64,000 nucleotides of DNA, from positions 114,932-178,931 of the forward strand of contig NZ_SIJC01000009.1 of assembly GCF_010078385.1 (NCBI RefSeq). Reading direction: 5' to 3'. This stretch comes from Chengkuizengella sediminis. GTDB lineage: Bacteria > Bacillota > Bacilli > Paenibacillales > KCTC-33759. The notes beneath the pieces are model-generated. The model was given only the letters and a program-made list of their open reading frames with translations. It was not told the DNA's origin and ran no database searches. Numbering within the stretch: position 1 is the stretch's first letter; every line of letters begins with the position of its first letter. Below, piece after piece: positions 8,566 through 18,309 of this stretch. Made by a program: the position numbers and the translations under genes.

Positions 8566-9000
8566 TTACATTAATGGTCCTTTATTTAGAAGAAATAATA
8601 ATGCTTCCATACATGCTGCAGTTTGTGGTGTAAGATGTTTATAAATATTCTTTGCTTGATTCGGTTTTAAATTCTCAATGACAGGACTTAACTCTTTGAC
8701 ATCCTTTTCCACTAATTTTAAATGGTCCTGTAAAGATGTTAATTTTTCTTTGATTAAAGTATCTTCTGTAATTTTATCTAATTGATCAAGTGTATGTTTT
8801 ATCTCATCTAAAGAATATTTGTCTTTCTTCAACATTTCAATACGTTTTAACCTTTGTAAAGTTTCATCATTATATAATCGATAATTACTTTTTTCTAATC
8901 TTTTTATGGGATGTATAAGACCTATTTTTGTATAATAATCAACAGTTCTTGAACTTACACCAGCTATATTGGACAACTCTCCAATTTTATAAAGCTTCAT
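8566..9000 (-). CDS. MerR family transcriptional regulator
   Basis: 144 residues. The N-terminal winged helix-turn-helix (KIGELSNIAGVSSRTVDYYT, then KIGLIHPIKR and NYRLYNDETLQRLKRI) is typical of MerR proteins. It is followed by a long coiled-coil dimerisation helix (residues ~75-115) and a C-terminal effector region with one Cys in TAACMEALLF. The lack of a metal-binding Cys cluster argues against a heavy-metal sensor. It is first gene of a likely operon with yugP, and two similar inverted repeats lie upstream (9035-9050, 9169-9185) that could be its operators. The ligand is unknown. Confidence 0.9.
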   Translation of the reverse strand: MKLYKIGELSNIAGVSSRTVDYYTKIGLIHPIKRLEKSNYRLYNDETLQRLKRIEMLKKDKYSLDEIKHTLDQLDKITEDTLIKEKLTSLQDHLKLVEKDVKELSPVIENLKPNQAKNIYKHLTPQTAACMEALLFLLNKGPLM

Positions 9001-9034
9001 ATCCCCATGTCACCTCACCTCACATACATACTCT

Positions 9035-9050
9035 ATTCATTAAAGTGAAT
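9035..9050. promoter_or_regulatory. Inverted repeat upstream of the MerR gene (candidate operator 1)
   Basis: ATTCA-TTAAAG-TGAAT is a dyad 35 bp before the MerR start codon. A related dyad is at 9169. MerR proteins normally bind such repeats in the promoter spacer; binding here is inferred. Confidence 0.4.
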
Positions 9051-9138
9051 CTTTTAATAAACAAGTTAACTACTTATGATGAAGTATTTGTATCATCCTT
9101 CGTCTAAATATTGATCATATCTTACTTTATTTTTGAGG

Positions 9139-9154
9139 CTCACCTATCGGTGAG
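9139..9154. repeat. 16-bp palindrome, family CTCRCCWATYGGYGAG (copy 1)
   Basis: CTCACCTATCGGTGAG, a 6 bp stem with a 4-base loop. Two close relatives lie at 18103-18118 and 22547-22562. Unlike those, this copy is not followed by a T-run on either strand. Confidence 0.55.
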
Positions 9155-9168
9155 TATACCAACTTAAG

Positions 9169-9185
9169 ATTCACTTTTAGTGTAT
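9169..9185. promoter_or_regulatory. Inverted repeat upstream of the MerR gene (candidate operator 2)
   Basis: ATTCAC-TTTTA-GTGTAT shares the GTGAAT half-site with the dyad at 9035 and lies 119 bp further upstream, a spacing that could allow looping. Inferred only. Confidence 0.35.
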
Positions 9186-9401
9186 ATCTTTATGATAATA
9201 AATCCTAACGATACAGTCAAACATTTAGAAGTTATATATGAATGAATTCAATCATTTTAGCTAAAAAAACATTCTTTGGTTTTTTTCTTAAAAAGTTAAC
9301 ATTAGATGTTAAATATTGCAGTGTTTCTTCCTAAACACGAACTATATCCAATATAATGCATATTAATTTTCGCAATTAGAATAAAAAAATTTAAAAAAGT
9401 A

Positions 9402-9430
9402 TTGTCAAAATCTCTTCATGCCTCTATAAT
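9402..9430 (+). promoter_or_regulatory. Sigma-A promoter of amt
   Basis: TTGTCA (9402-9407) and a perfect TATAAT (9425-9430) with the optimal 17 bp spacer, giving a start near 9437. The rest of the 490 bp gap (9001-9490) holds the dyads above and a TTAACAT-TAG-ATGTTAA palindrome at 9296-9312; no small gene is evident. Confidence 0.8.
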
Positions 9431-9451
9431 GACATTAAGGTTATCAAAAGA

Positions 9452-9468
9452 TGTCAATTAAACTTACA
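9452..9468 (+). promoter_or_regulatory. GlnR/TnrA binding site in the amt leader
   Basis: TGTCAATTAAACTTACA is an exact match to TGTNAN7TNACA, the nitrogen-control box of GlnR and TnrA. It lies about 15 bp downstream of the predicted transcription start and 22 bp before the start codon, a position that fits repression by GlnR when nitrogen is plentiful rather than activation by TnrA. Confidence 0.75.
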
Positions 9469-9490
9469 TCAAAATTGAGGAGTGATATGA

Positions 9491-10762
9491 ATGGATTTAA
9501 CAACGATCGGTTTAAATTCAATTTGGCTAATGCTAGCGACGATTTTAGTCATTTTTATGCAGGGTGGTTTTATCCTGTTAGAAGCAGGTTCAACAAGAAT
9601 GAAGAATGCAGGTCATGTTGCAGGTAAAACGATTTTTACATTTGGAATCGCAACGTTAGTATTTTGGGCAGTAGGTTACGGATTAATTTATGGTGGTGAC
9701 GGAAATGCATTTATCGGATGGGGAGATTTCTTCTTAAACCCGAATCCTGAAGCAGTGGATGGAGATGCATATCCTCAAACGATTGACTTCATGTTCCAGT
9801 TAGCATTTGCGGGGATTGCTTTAACAATTGCATGGGGTGGATTTGCAGAACGAGGAAAGTTAGCAGCATACTTAATTTTCTCTGTATTATTTATTGCACT
9901 AGTATATCCAGTAGTTGCTCACTGGATTTGGGGTGGCGGCTGGTTATCCGAACACGGTAAACAAGACTTTGCAGGTTCAACGGTTGTTCACTTAACAGGA
10001 GCGATGGCAGCTTTAGCGGCAACTATACTATTAAAACCTAGAATAGGTAAATTTAATAAAGATGGTTCAGCAAATGAGATTCATGGACATAACCAAGTTT
10101 TTACGGCTTTAGGTGTTTTGATTTTATGGGTAGGTTGGTTCGGTTTTAATGCTGGTAGTACTTTAGAAGTTGGAAAAGCGTTCTTTGGATATGTCGCATT
10201 AAATACTCAATTAGCAGCTGGGGCAGGTGCGATAGCTGCATTATTAATTGCTTGGGCAATCACTGGAAAAGCTGATGTACCTACAATGTTAAATGGGGCA
10301 TTAGCTGGGTTAGTTGCAATTACAGCTTCTTGTGCATTCGTTGATCCTTGGGCTGCAGTTGTGATTGGAGTTATTGCTGGCTTACTAGTATTTGGTAGCA
10401 TGAAGATGTTTGAAAAATTAAAAATTGATGATCCAATTTATGCGTTATCTGTGCATGGTGCAGCTGGTGTCTGGGGTACAATCTCCACTGGTTTATTTGC
10501 AACAGAAACACTTGCAGTTGAAACATTAGATTGGGGTCAAGCTGGTTTATTCTATGGTGGTGGATTTGGACAACTAGGAGTTCAAGTTATGGGTGTTGCA
10601 GCTTCAGGAGCGTTCGCATTTGTTGCATCCTTCATTATCCTAGCCATTATGAAAGCTGTTATGGGATTACGTGTTACAGAAGAACAAGAAATTATAGGTT
10701 TAGACTTAAGTGAACACGGAAGTTATGGATACCCTGAGCAAATTAAACAATCTATTAATTAA
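9491..10762 (+). CDS. amt: Ammonium transporter Amt (NrgA/AmtB family)
   Basis: 423 residues, eleven expected membrane helices. Moves ammonium/ammonia across the cytoplasmic membrane. Family motifs: MQGGFILLEAGSTRMKNAGH near the N-terminus, FAFAG-type pore segment FMFQLAFAGIALTIAWGGFAE (given in parts: FMFQLAFAG, WGGFAERGK), the first pore His in VVHLTGAMAALAA and the second in SVHGAAGVWGTISTG. The hydrophilic tail EEQEIIGLDLSEHGSYGYPE is the usual AmtB C-terminus that contacts PII proteins. No glnK/glnB follows, whereas in B. subtilis nrgA and nrgB are linked. A GlnR box in the leader implies nitrogen control. Confidence 0.95.
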   Translation: MDLTTIGLNSIWLMLATILVIFMQGGFILLEAGSTRMKNAGHVAGKTIFTFGIATLVFWAVGYGLIYGGDGNAFIGWGDFFLNPNPEAVDGDAYPQTIDFMFQLAFAGIALTIAWGGFAERGKLAAYLIFSVLFIALVYPVVAHWIWGGGWLSEHGKQDFAGSTVVHLTGAMAALAATILLKPRIGKFNKDGSANEIHGHNQVFTALGVLILWVGWFGFNAGSTLEVGKAFFGYVALNTQLAAGAGAIAALLIAWAITGKADVPTMLNGALAGLVAITASCAFVDPWAAVVIGVIAGLLVFGSMKMFEKLKIDDPIYALSVHGAAGVWGTISTGLFATETLAVETLDWGQAGLFYGGGFGQLGVQVMGVAASGAFAFVASFIILAIMKAVMGLRVTEEQEIIGLDLSEHGSYGYPEQIKQSIN

Positions 10763-10866
10763 CGTAAAGGGAACTGCATTATTTGGTAGAATAGAGAAAG
10801 TAATATTGGAATTATTGATCATATAATGGGTAATAGCTGAATGTAAGAAATCAGGAGGATGGAGAC

Positions 10867-11931
10867 ATGAACTTTACATTTGATGAGTTTAATATAAAAA
10901 TATCTAATGCTGTGAGTTTTGAACAATTAGGTGAAGAACGTGATCAATTCAATCAAATGATACAAGATCTCCACTCCTCCATAGAACAAATTAAAGATAT
11001 AAAATTAATCAACCAAATTCATGATTTGTTTATCCAGAGGACCATTACCTTGTCTGAAATCGAATTAAAAGGCAGAGGGTTTGGTCCTCCTCCTGTTTCT
11101 TATGAATTTATATTATTTGGCAGTGGGGGAAGGCAAGAACAAACCTTATGGAGTGACCAAGATAATGGATTGATTTATGAAAATTCAAAAAATGATCAAA
11201 AAGAGCAAGTGGCTTCTTATTTTAAAGAGTTAGCTATTTGCATTGAGCAAGGTCTTGAAAAAGTAGGGTATCCACCATGTGAAGGGAAAGTGATTAGTAC
11301 AAACCCTCTCTGGAATAAACCGCTCGACGAATGGTTAGTTAAAATGAATGAATGGTTTGAAGACCCACATTGGGAGCATGTAAGGTATTTGTTGATTTTA
11401 GCAGATAGCAGAAGTGTATATGGACAAGGCATACTAGTTAGAAAAATGAAAGAAATTTATTTTAAAAAAGTAACTTCCACTCCACATATCCTAGATAAAA
11501 TGATGCATAATACTTTGCGTCATAAAATTTTACTTGGCGTATTTGGTCATTTGATTAAAGAACAATATGGAGAAGAAGCAGGAGGTTTAGATATTAAATA
11601 TGGAGCTTACATTCCTATGGTAAATGGTATTCGTTTATTATCCATTGAAGCTGAGATCTTTGAGACTTCCACATTAGAACGTATAGAAAAATTGAAACAA
11701 TTAAACCTGGTTCCCGAACGTTATGCTATCGAGTATGAACATGCTTTTTCGAATATCTTCAAGTTAAGATTTAAAACACTGTATAAAAAAGAAAATGGAC
11801 TGTATACTTCCAATGGAATTTTGAAAGCAAAACAGTTAACAAAAGAACAACGGGAGAAATTAAAAAGCAGCTTAAGAATTGGTAATAAACTACAGAAATA
11901 TATTAAAAAGAAAATCGATTCATCAAGTTAA
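10867..11931 (+). CDS. DUF294 nucleotidyltransferase with substrate-binding domain
   Basis: 354 residues. The nucleotidyltransferase signature FGSGGRQEQTLWSDQDNGL (~residues 78-96; pattern GSxGRxE...SDxD as in GlnD) provides the metal-binding Asp residues. The N-terminal helical region and the C-terminal half (LRHKILLGVFGHLIKEQYG, then GGLDIKYGAYIPMVNGIRLL) match the DUF294/putative substrate-binding domain. The CBS and cyclic-nucleotide domains found in proteobacterial homologues are absent. The target is unknown; GlnD-like nucleotidylation is only an analogy, though the amt gene just upstream makes a nitrogen or signalling role conceivable. It lies 14 bp before the exonuclease gene, and these two families are recurrent neighbours. 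Confidence 0.85.
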   Translation: MNFTFDEFNIKISNAVSFEQLGEERDQFNQMIQDLHSSIEQIKDIKLINQIHDLFIQRTITLSEIELKGRGFGPPPVSYEFILFGSGGRQEQTLWSDQDNGLIYENSKNDQKEQVASYFKELAICIEQGLEKVGYPPCEGKVISTNPLWNKPLDEWLVKMNEWFEDPHWEHVRYLLILADSRSVYGQGILVRKMKEIYFKKVTSTPHILDKMMHNTLRHKILLGVFGHLIKEQYGEEAGGLDIKYGAYIPMVNGIRLLSIEAEIFETSTLERIEKLKQLNLVPERYAIEYEHAFSNIFKLRFKTLYKKENGLYTSNGILKAKQLTKEQREKLKSSLRIGNKLQKYIKKKIDSSS

Positions 11932-11945
11932 TTGGGGGATAAAAG

Positions 11946-12680
11946 ATGAAGGAGCAGAAACCTGGATTAGGGAGAATGTGGAACTTATATAAAAAAGGCG
12001 GGATTACTCCGGCTGTATCCTCAATGTTCAACAACCAGAATGCCCAGCAAATGGCATTTATTCGTTCTGTCATGAAAAATCAACGAAAAACATCGATCTC
12101 TGAAATGCCTTTAAATCAATTAGAAGTTGTTGTTTTTGATTTGGAAACAACAGGTTTTTCCCCAAATCAAGGTGACGAAATTATTTCCATAGGGGCTGTA
12201 TTAGTAGAGGGAACGGAGATTAAATCTAAAAAAACATTCTATACCATTACAAACCCCAAGAGAGAAATTCCTGATCACATCGTGAAATTAACAGGGATTA
12301 CGAATGAAATGGCTTTAAAAGGTGCAGAGCTGATTGATGCTTTACATCAATTTTTAGGTTTCGTAAATAAAAGGGTACTCTTAGCACATGGAACGGGTCA
12401 TGATAAACAATTTTTGAATTCTGCACTTTGGAAAACATCAAGGATTAGACTATCTCATCGAGTTTTGGATACGATGATCATTGGGAAGTGGCTTCATCCT
12501 GAAGTTCAAAATTATGACTTGGACACACTATTGAATATATATGATATACCAATAACTGAAAGACATCACGCATTACAGGATTCATTCATGACAGCTCAAT
12601 TATGGATCAAATATTTACAAAAGATTTTGAAAAAAAACATTTTAACTTTAGGAGATTTATATGCCTACTTAAGTAAATAG
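11946..12680 (+). CDS. DnaQ-like 3'-5' exonuclease (DEDDh family)
   Basis: 244 residues. A ~65-residue N-terminal helical extension precedes the exonuclease fold: Exo I VVFDLETTGFSPNQGDEIIS (Asp and Glu metal ligands), IPDHIVKLTGITNEM, Exo II LLAHGTGHDKQFLN (normally H-N-x-x-x-D; here HGTGHDK) and Exo III HHALQDSFMTAQLW with the catalytic His and Asp. This is the epsilon-subunit fold, but a stand-alone protein rather than the replicative proofreader, which in Bacillales is part of PolC. GGGGGAT precedes the ATG. Translationally close to the DUF294 gene, so they probably act together. Confidence 0.88.
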   Translation: MKEQKPGLGRMWNLYKKGGITPAVSSMFNNQNAQQMAFIRSVMKNQRKTSISEMPLNQLEVVVFDLETTGFSPNQGDEIISIGAVLVEGTEIKSKKTFYTITNPKREIPDHIVKLTGITNEMALKGAELIDALHQFLGFVNKRVLLAHGTGHDKQFLNSALWKTSRIRLSHRVLDTMIIGKWLHPEVQNYDLDTLLNIYDIPITERHHALQDSFMTAQLWIKYLQKILKKNILTLGDLYAYLSK

Positions 12681-12691
12681 TGAGTATAGCT

Positions 12692-13990
12692 TCAACTGAC
12701 TTTTTTGCTAGGATGAATGAGAAAAAACACTAGCAACAGAGCAATTGAGGATAAGCTGGTTACAGTAATAAAAACGAGTTGATCAGAAATACCCACTAAC
12801 CAACTAAATAATGGTGGACCAAAAGCAACCCCTAAAAATCTTAAGCTATTGTATAATGATGTGATCATTCCCCTTTCCTTCCTAGAAACAGATCCTGTAA
12901 TTAATGTGTTTATACAGGGTAATACCAAGCCCGTACCAATACTACTCATAGTAATAAGGCCAATAAATAAATATATATTTTTATAAAAAAAGATGGTAAA
13001 CGTTAGAGATATTACGGAAATTGTAAGTCCAATGTTCATTAACCAACGAATCATTATACCGTTCTTTTTGATTTTACTTCCCGTCAAATATGAAGTGAAA
13101 ACCATTCCTACTAAAGGAATCGCTAAAATAAACCCCTTCAAAACACCATCTATGGAGTAGGGTTTATTCTCCAGAAGATCAGATAGATAAAATAACACCC
13201 CAAATAAAATGAATAATGCTAAAGAACCGACAAAAAAAGATGGTATTAACCAATTGCCTTTTTTCTTTAGAATGGTGAAAATATTTCTTAGGTATGGTTT
13301 GAGTTTAAGGGCTTTTTTTTTCTTCTTTGGTTCTTTTATGAAAAAAATAACAGCCAATAAGGATAGTAAACAAAAAATAGGAAAAGCAAAAAATGCAGCA
13401 TACCATACAATAAAAGCTAACAATGAGCCAATGATAGGACTGAGCACCTTCCCAGTACCATTTGCTGCTTCAATAAGCCCTAAAGCTTTGCTCTCTGTTC
13501 CGCCTTTAAAAAGGTCACCCACTAAAGCCATAGCAATGGGAGCTGTTCCCGCCGCCCCTAACCCTTGTATAATACGAGCGATTAAAATCAAACTATACGA
13601 ATGCCATACAGCACCAAAACCTGCTAAAATGCCTCCTAATCCGTATACAATTAAAGATGGGATGATGATTATCTTCCTATTGAATCGATCAGATAAATAA
13701 CCAAGTACAGGGATAAACAAGCCTGCTGACACAGAAAATAAAGTGATTGTTAAACTCGTTTGAAATTGGGTTATATGTAATATACGTTGCATATCAGGTA
13801 ATACAGGAATAATCATGGAATTACCTAAAACTAAGACAATGGGTACAGTAGATAAGGACATGAATAATAAGAAACTTCCCTTATTTTGCTCAGCACTTTT
13901 GTTTTTTTTCACATTATTCTGATGTATAGGAAATGAATCTATGTCACTTTCGAAAAAAATTTGCAGTTTCTTTTTTTTCGTTTTAAACAT
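12692..13990 (-). CDS. MFS transporter, drug/metabolite exporter (YmfD-like)
   Basis: 432 residues from the ATG at 13990, 7 nt after GAGGAG; a 5-codon extension to 14005 overlaps that site. After a basic hydrophilic N-terminus (~45 residues) there are about 12 membrane segments. MFS motif A is GYLSDRFNRKIII after TM2; motif C-like region is GLGAAGTAPIAMALVGDLF with GLIEAANGTGKVLSPIIG. The C-terminal SLYNSLRFLGVAFGPPLFSWL resembles YmfD-type exporters, one of which (B. subtilis) exports bacillibactin. No siderophore genes are nearby, so the substrate is open. Convergent with the exonuclease gene. Confidence 0.88.
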   Translation of the reverse strand: MFKTKKKKLQIFFESDIDSFPIHQNNVKKNKSAEQNKGSFLLFMSLSTVPIVLVLGNSMIIPVLPDMQRILHITQFQTSLTITLFSVSAGLFIPVLGYLSDRFNRKIIIIPSLIVYGLGGILAGFGAVWHSYSLILIARIIQGLGAAGTAPIAMALVGDLFKGGTESKALGLIEAANGTGKVLSPIIGSLLAFIVWYAAFFAFPIFCLLSLLAVIFFIKEPKKKKKALKLKPYLRNIFTILKKKGNWLIPSFFVGSLALFILFGVLFYLSDLLENKPYSIDGVLKGFILAIPLVGMVFTSYLTGSKIKKNGIMIRWLMNIGLTISVISLTFTIFFYKNIYLFIGLITMSSIGTGLVLPCINTLITGSVSRKERGMITSLYNSLRFLGVAFGPPLFSWLVGISDQLVFITVTSLSSIALLLVFFLIHPSKKVS

Positions 13991-14077
13991 TTGATGGCTC
14001 CTCATAATAAATCATAAATAACAGACACTTTTGTTAATGTTCCCGCATGAGCAATCATCATACGTTTTTAGTATAAA

Positions 14078-14118
14078 AAAACCCAAAAATAGGATGCATA
14101 AACCTATCTTTGGGTTTT
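14078..14118 (-). terminator. Terminator of cimA
   Basis: AAAACCCAAA-ATAGG and CCTAT-CTTTGGGTTTT form a long stem; on the minus strand it is followed by a run of T's. Confidence 0.8.
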
Positions 14119-14137
14119 ACATATTTTTATGGGTATA

Positions 14138-15754
14138 TTAGTGATTGATTAATCCTAATGTCTCTTGTTTTTCTTCCTCTAAGTTAGACTTTGTTTTTCC
14201 AATAAGTCCGTAACGGATACTGTCAACCAATGCCTGCCAACTGGCTTCTATGATGTTCTCAGATACACCAACTGTACTCCAAGTATTTTTAAAATCAGAA
14301 GATTCTATGAGTACTCTTACTTTTGCAGCAGTAGCGTCCTTTTCATCAATGACACGTACTTTATAATCTGATAAATGCATCTTCTTAATATCTGGATAAA
14401 ACTTTTCAAGTGCTTTACGTATTGCATTATCTAATGCATTTACTGGTCCAGCACCTTCAGCAGCCATATAAACGATTTCACCGTGCACATTTAGTTTTAC
14501 AATCGCCTCAGATGCTACAGGTGATTCTTTAGTTTTAGCTACTAGAATTTTAAAAGATTCTAATGAAAATATCTCATCTAATTCATCAAAAGCTTTTCTT
14601 AATAGTAACTCTAATGATGCATCTGCACCTTCAAATTGGTATCCTTGATGTTCTAATGTTTTAATTTCTTCAATAATTTGTTTTGTTTGTGCAGATTCTT
14701 TATTGAAATCTAAATTTAACTCTTGTGCTTTGAATAGTACATTACTTTGACCTGCTAATTCTGAAACTAAAACTCTTTGTTTGTTTCCTACAAGTTCTGG
14801 AACTATATGTTCATATGTTTTAGGATGTTTCATGATTGCAGATACATGGATGCCACCTTTATGTGCAAATGCTGCTGCACCAACATAAGGTTGATTCACA
14901 GGCATATTCATATTTGCAATTTCACTTATATAACGTGATACATTCGTTAATTGTGCTAATTGCTCCTCTGTAATACATTGATAACTTAATTTTAATTGTA
15001 AATTAGGAATGATAGAGATTAAATTCGCATTACCACAACGTTCTCCCAGTCCGTTCATAGTCCCTTGGACTTGTCGAGCACCAGCTTCTACAGCAGCTAA
15101 AGAGTTTGCTACAGCCAATCCACAATCGTTGTGCGTATGGATGCCGATCGGAGTAGATAAAGTACTACATACTTTGTTTACAATATTAGATATTTCGTGT
15201 GGAAGTGAACCTCCGTTTGTATCACATAATACGATCCAATCTGCTCCTGCTTCCTTTGCTTTTTGAATTGTTGATAGTGCATATTCGGTGTTATTTTTAT
15301 ACCCATCAAAGAAATGCTCAGCGTCATAAATAACTTCTAACCCTTTATTTTTTAAATATTTTACAGAATCATAAATCATTTCTAAATTCTCTTCTAAACT
15401 TGTTTGAATGGCTTTATGCACATGAAAGTCCCACGATTTTCCGAAGATGGTGGCTACAGAAACTTTAGTTTCTAAAATTCGATTTAAATTCATATCATCT
15501 TCAGCTTTAATACCTTTACGGCGCGTGCTGCCAAAGGCAGTCACTTTTGCATTTTTTAAATTAAGTTCCTTCACTCTGTTGAAAAATTCTATATCCTTAT
15601 GATTGCTGCCAGGCCAACCGCCTTCTATATAGTGAACACCTAACGTGTCTAACTTCCCTGCAATTTTAATTTTATCCTCAACAGATAAGCTTATACCTTC
15701 TCCTTGAGTACCGTCACGAAGTGTAGTATCAAAAAGTTTAACTACGTTTGTCAT
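14138..15754 (-). CDS. cimA: (R)-citramalate synthase CimA
   Basis: 538 residues. Condenses pyruvate and acetyl-CoA to citramalate, giving 2-oxobutyrate for isoleucine synthesis without threonine deaminase. The HMGL-like TIM barrel carries [15 protein letters not shown] at the N-terminus (catalytic Arg-Asp), [56 protein letters not shown] (metal-binding His pair) and [15 protein letters not shown]. The C-terminal ~110 residues (from [20 protein letters not shown]) are the LeuA-type regulatory domain for feedback inhibition. [12 protein letters not shown] and the ~530-residue length distinguish this CimA type from 2-isopropylmalate synthase. AAGGAGG precedes the ATG. No T-box or leader peptide was seen in the 205 bp upstream. 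Confidence 0.93.
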   Translation of the reverse strand: MTNVVKLFDTTLRDGTQGEGISLSVEDKIKIAGKLDTLGVHYIEGGWPGSNHKDIEFFNRVKELNLKNAKVTAFGSTRRKGIKAEDDMNLNRILETKVSVATIFGKSWDFHVHKAIQTSLEENLEMIYDSVKYLKNKGLEVIYDAEHFFDGYKNNTEYALSTIQKAKEAGADWIVLCDTNGGSLPHEISNIVNKVCSTLSTPIGIHTHNDCGLAVANSLAAVEAGARQVQGTMNGLGERCGNANLISIIPNLQLKLSYQCITEEQLAQLTNVSRYISEIANMNMPVNQPYVGAAAFAHKGGIHVSAIMKHPKTYEHIVPELVGNKQRVLVSELAGQSNVLFKAQELNLDFNKESAQTKQIIEEIKTLEHQGYQFEGADASLELLLRKAFDELDEIFSLESFKILVAKTKESPVASEAIVKLNVHGEIVYMAAEGAGPVNALDNAIRKALEKFYPDIKKMHLSDYKVRVIDEKDATAAKVRVLIESSDFKNTWSTVGVSENIIEASWQALVDSIRYGLIGKTKSNLEEEKQETLGLINH

Positions 15755-15959
15755 CGGAGTCCTCCTTAGTAACGTTCATAATTTAATCATTGCATAATTA
15801 TAACACTTTTTTTATTGGTTTTCCCCAAAAATTCCACCCAAATGTTGATAAAAGAACTTTTCTTAAGGTTGGACTTCACTTTTTAGGTTGGTTTATGTAA
15901 AATTGTAATGTTAATATAACGATATTATTATTTTAAGAAAATAGTGGAGGATTATAAAT

Positions 15960-16319
15960 ATGTCAACTAAACCAACAAGAACTTTAGACCCTGTGGCTAA
16001 TCCACATCCTGATCGTGATTATGTAGTAGAAATTAAATGTCCTGAATTTACAGCTTTGTGTCCTGTAACTGGCCAACCTGATTTCGCTACGATTACGTTT
16101 AAATATGTGCCAGGCCCATACATTGTAGAATTAAAATCATTGAAACTATATATTTGGAGCTTTCGTGATGAAGGTCATTTTCATGAAGATGTAACGAATA
16201 CGATGTTAAAAGATTTCGTAAAAATGATTCAACCACGTAAACTTGAGGTCTTTGGAGAATTTGGTGTGCGCGGAGGCATTTATACAACCGTTAAAGCGGA
16301 TTATGAAGAAGGTAAATAA
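15960..16319 (+). CDS. queF: NADPH-dependent 7-cyano-7-deazaguanine reductase QueF (short form)
   Basis: 119 residues. Reduces the nitrile preQ0 to preQ1, the base used for tRNA queuosine. The catalytic Cys is in [17 protein letters not shown], with the partner Asp in QPDFA and the substrate-binding Glu in [11 protein letters not shown]; the QueF signature [13 protein letters not shown] is intact. It is shorter than B. subtilis QueF (165 aa), missing the N-terminal ~30 and C-terminal ~20 residues, but keeps all known catalytic residues. AGTGGAGG precedes the ATG. It lies 6.4 kb from queDEC and instead overlaps the start of the polymerase IV gene. Confidence 0.93.
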   Translation: MSTKPTRTLDPVANPHPDRDYVVEIKCPEFTALCPVTGQPDFATITFKYVPGPYIVELKSLKLYIWSFRDEGHFHEDVTNTMLKDFVKMIQPRKLEVFGEFGVRGGIYTTVKADYEEGK

Positions 16320-17601
16320 TTATTATCCGAAACAAGGGAGAGTGATTCTCCATGTGGATATGAATGCTTTTTATTGTTCAGTACATGAAGCTGAGGAGCC
16401 GGAAAAGTACAAAGGAAAACCTATTGCTGTTTCAGGGAGTACTGAACTTCGAAAAGGCATTATCGTTACCTCTTCTTATCCGGCTCGAAATCGAGGGATA
16501 AAAACGGGAATGAATGTCAGGGAAGCATTACGGAAATGCCCAGATCTAATATTGATTCGTCCGAATTTCGATTTATATAGAACATACTCACTTCGTTTTA
16601 TGGATATGGCTCGAAATTATTCACCTTTGGTACAAGTCATGTCCATAGACGAGTGTTTTGTAGATATCACAGGCTCTAAAAAGTTTGGGACCCCTGTAGA
16701 AATTGCAGAAACTTTGCAAAAAAGGATTCATTCTGAATTAGCGCTTCCGTGTTCCATTGGAATTGCTCCTAATAAATTATTAGCAAAAATGGCATCGGAT
16801 ATGAAAAAACCGAATGGGATTACAATTTTAAGACTAAGAGATGTACCTAAAACTTTATGGTCTAAACCATGTTCTGATTTATTTGGTATTGGTGAAAGAA
16901 CTGCAAAAAAATTAGAAAAGTTAAATATTTATACAATCGGGCAATTAGCAGGGGCAAATGAAGAAAAATTATCCACGCGATTTGGAAGCCAAGGACTGAT
17001 GTTAATTAAGGCAGCAAATGGCTTGGATCATTCCCCAGTGAACCCAGAACGTGAGCAAAATAAATCTGTGGGACATACAACTACACTTCCATTTGATTAC
17101 ACTCAGGAAGAAGATATTAAACGTGTGTTTTTAAATCTAGCGGATCAAGTAACAAGGCGGCTCCGAAAAAAGGGACTCATTTCAAACACGATTCAAATTA
17201 CAATACGTGATCCTAATATGAAAACAATTACTCGTTCTAGTACCATTTTACAATCTACAGATCAAACAGAAACAGTATATCATGAAGCTTGTAGATTGTT
17301 TCAAAACAATTGGAAGCAAAACGAACCCGTTCGATTATTAGGAATTACTTTACAAAACTTATCTTCAAAGCAAGAATCTCCACAGCAATTAGATCTGTTT
17401 GAATATGACACTGCACCTAAAAAGGAAGAGTTAATCAAAACGATGGATCAAATTCGAAACAAATATGGAGAGGATTCATTGCTGACTGCAGGGATGTTAA
17501 GTGAAGATCCGTCCGCTTTAATTAGAGATCATAAACATCGAGGCACTTCTTTGCAAACTGACTTTCTAGAAACCTCTAACAAAGATGAGAATGAGGAATG
17601 A
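16303..17601 (+). CDS. dinB: DNA polymerase IV (Y-family translesion polymerase)
   Basis: 432 residues if the ATG at 16303 is used, overlapping the end of queF by 17 nt; an upstream frame to 16243 is open but lacks homology, and no strong Shine-Dalgarno decides the start. The palm residues are present: [17 protein letters not shown] (first Asp) and [12 protein letters not shown] (Asp-Glu pair). [38 protein letters not shown], the helix-hairpin-helix [17 protein letters not shown] and the little finger from SVGHTTTLP complete the fold. Near the C-terminus QLDLFEYD is a beta-clamp binding motif. It copies damaged templates. Symbol follows the family; paralogues named yqjH/yqjW exist. Confidence 0.92.
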   Translation: MKKVNNYYPKQGRVILHVDMNAFYCSVHEAEEPEKYKGKPIAVSGSTELRKGIIVTSSYPARNRGIKTGMNVREALRKCPDLILIRPNFDLYRTYSLRFMDMARNYSPLVQVMSIDECFVDITGSKKFGTPVEIAETLQKRIHSELALPCSIGIAPNKLLAKMASDMKKPNGITILRLRDVPKTLWSKPCSDLFGIGERTAKKLEKLNIYTIGQLAGANEEKLSTRFGSQGLMLIKAANGLDHSPVNPEREQNKSVGHTTTLPFDYTQEEDIKRVFLNLADQVTRRLRKKGLISNTIQITIRDPNMKTITRSSTILQSTDQTETVYHEACRLFQNNWKQNEPVRLLGITLQNLSSKQESPQQLDLFEYDTAPKKEELIKTMDQIRNKYGEDSLLTAGMLSEDPSALIRDHKHRGTSLQTDFLETSNKDENEE

Positions 17602-17705
17602 TTTAGAACATATTATTTTTTAAAAATTCCAAGACATGAAACCTTTCTTTATTAACCTAATTATGAATTGTTATAAAAAGGGCACAATAAATTACTGCAA
17701 AGCAA

Positions 17706-18021
<316 letters not shown>

Positions 18022-18030
18022 TGATTAAAG

Positions 18031-18056
18031 ACCTCTTCACATAGAAGGGGTTTTTT
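18031..18056 (+). terminator. Terminator after ferredoxin gene
   Basis: ACCTCTTC and GAAGGGGT form an 8 bp stem with one wobble pair, followed by TTTTT. Confidence 0.8.
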
Positions 18057-18102
18057 ACACTTTAATAATTTAAAAAATTTATTTAAAGTCTTCACCCTTA
18101 GG

Positions 18103-18124
18103 CTCGCCAATCGGCGAGTTTTCT
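18103..18124 (+). repeat. 16-bp palindrome, family CTCRCCWATYGGYGAG (copy 2), terminator-like
   Basis: CTCGCCAATCGGCGAG (18103-18118) followed by TTTTCTTT. It lies ~50 bp after a complete terminator, so a second terminator for fer would be redundant. Confidence 0.6.
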
Positions 18125-18309
18125 TTATTGGGTACATATATTGTGAAATAAATCACAAATATTATTAACAGGATATGGTATTATTTTTATAATGTAAGGA
18201 AAGTTAACTTAAAAGGTGTTTACAAGTTTGAGGTCTCCCATTTATAGTAGAAAGAGTTAAAAAGGTATACCAATGAACGGATCATCATTTAGAAAAGTGG
18301 AGGAATGTT

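Noticed and set aside
13209..13700. 163-codon plus-strand frame inside the MFS gene
   Set aside because: Antisense shadow: codon composition mirrors hydrophobic codons of the transporter, no ribosome binding site, no homology-like motif.
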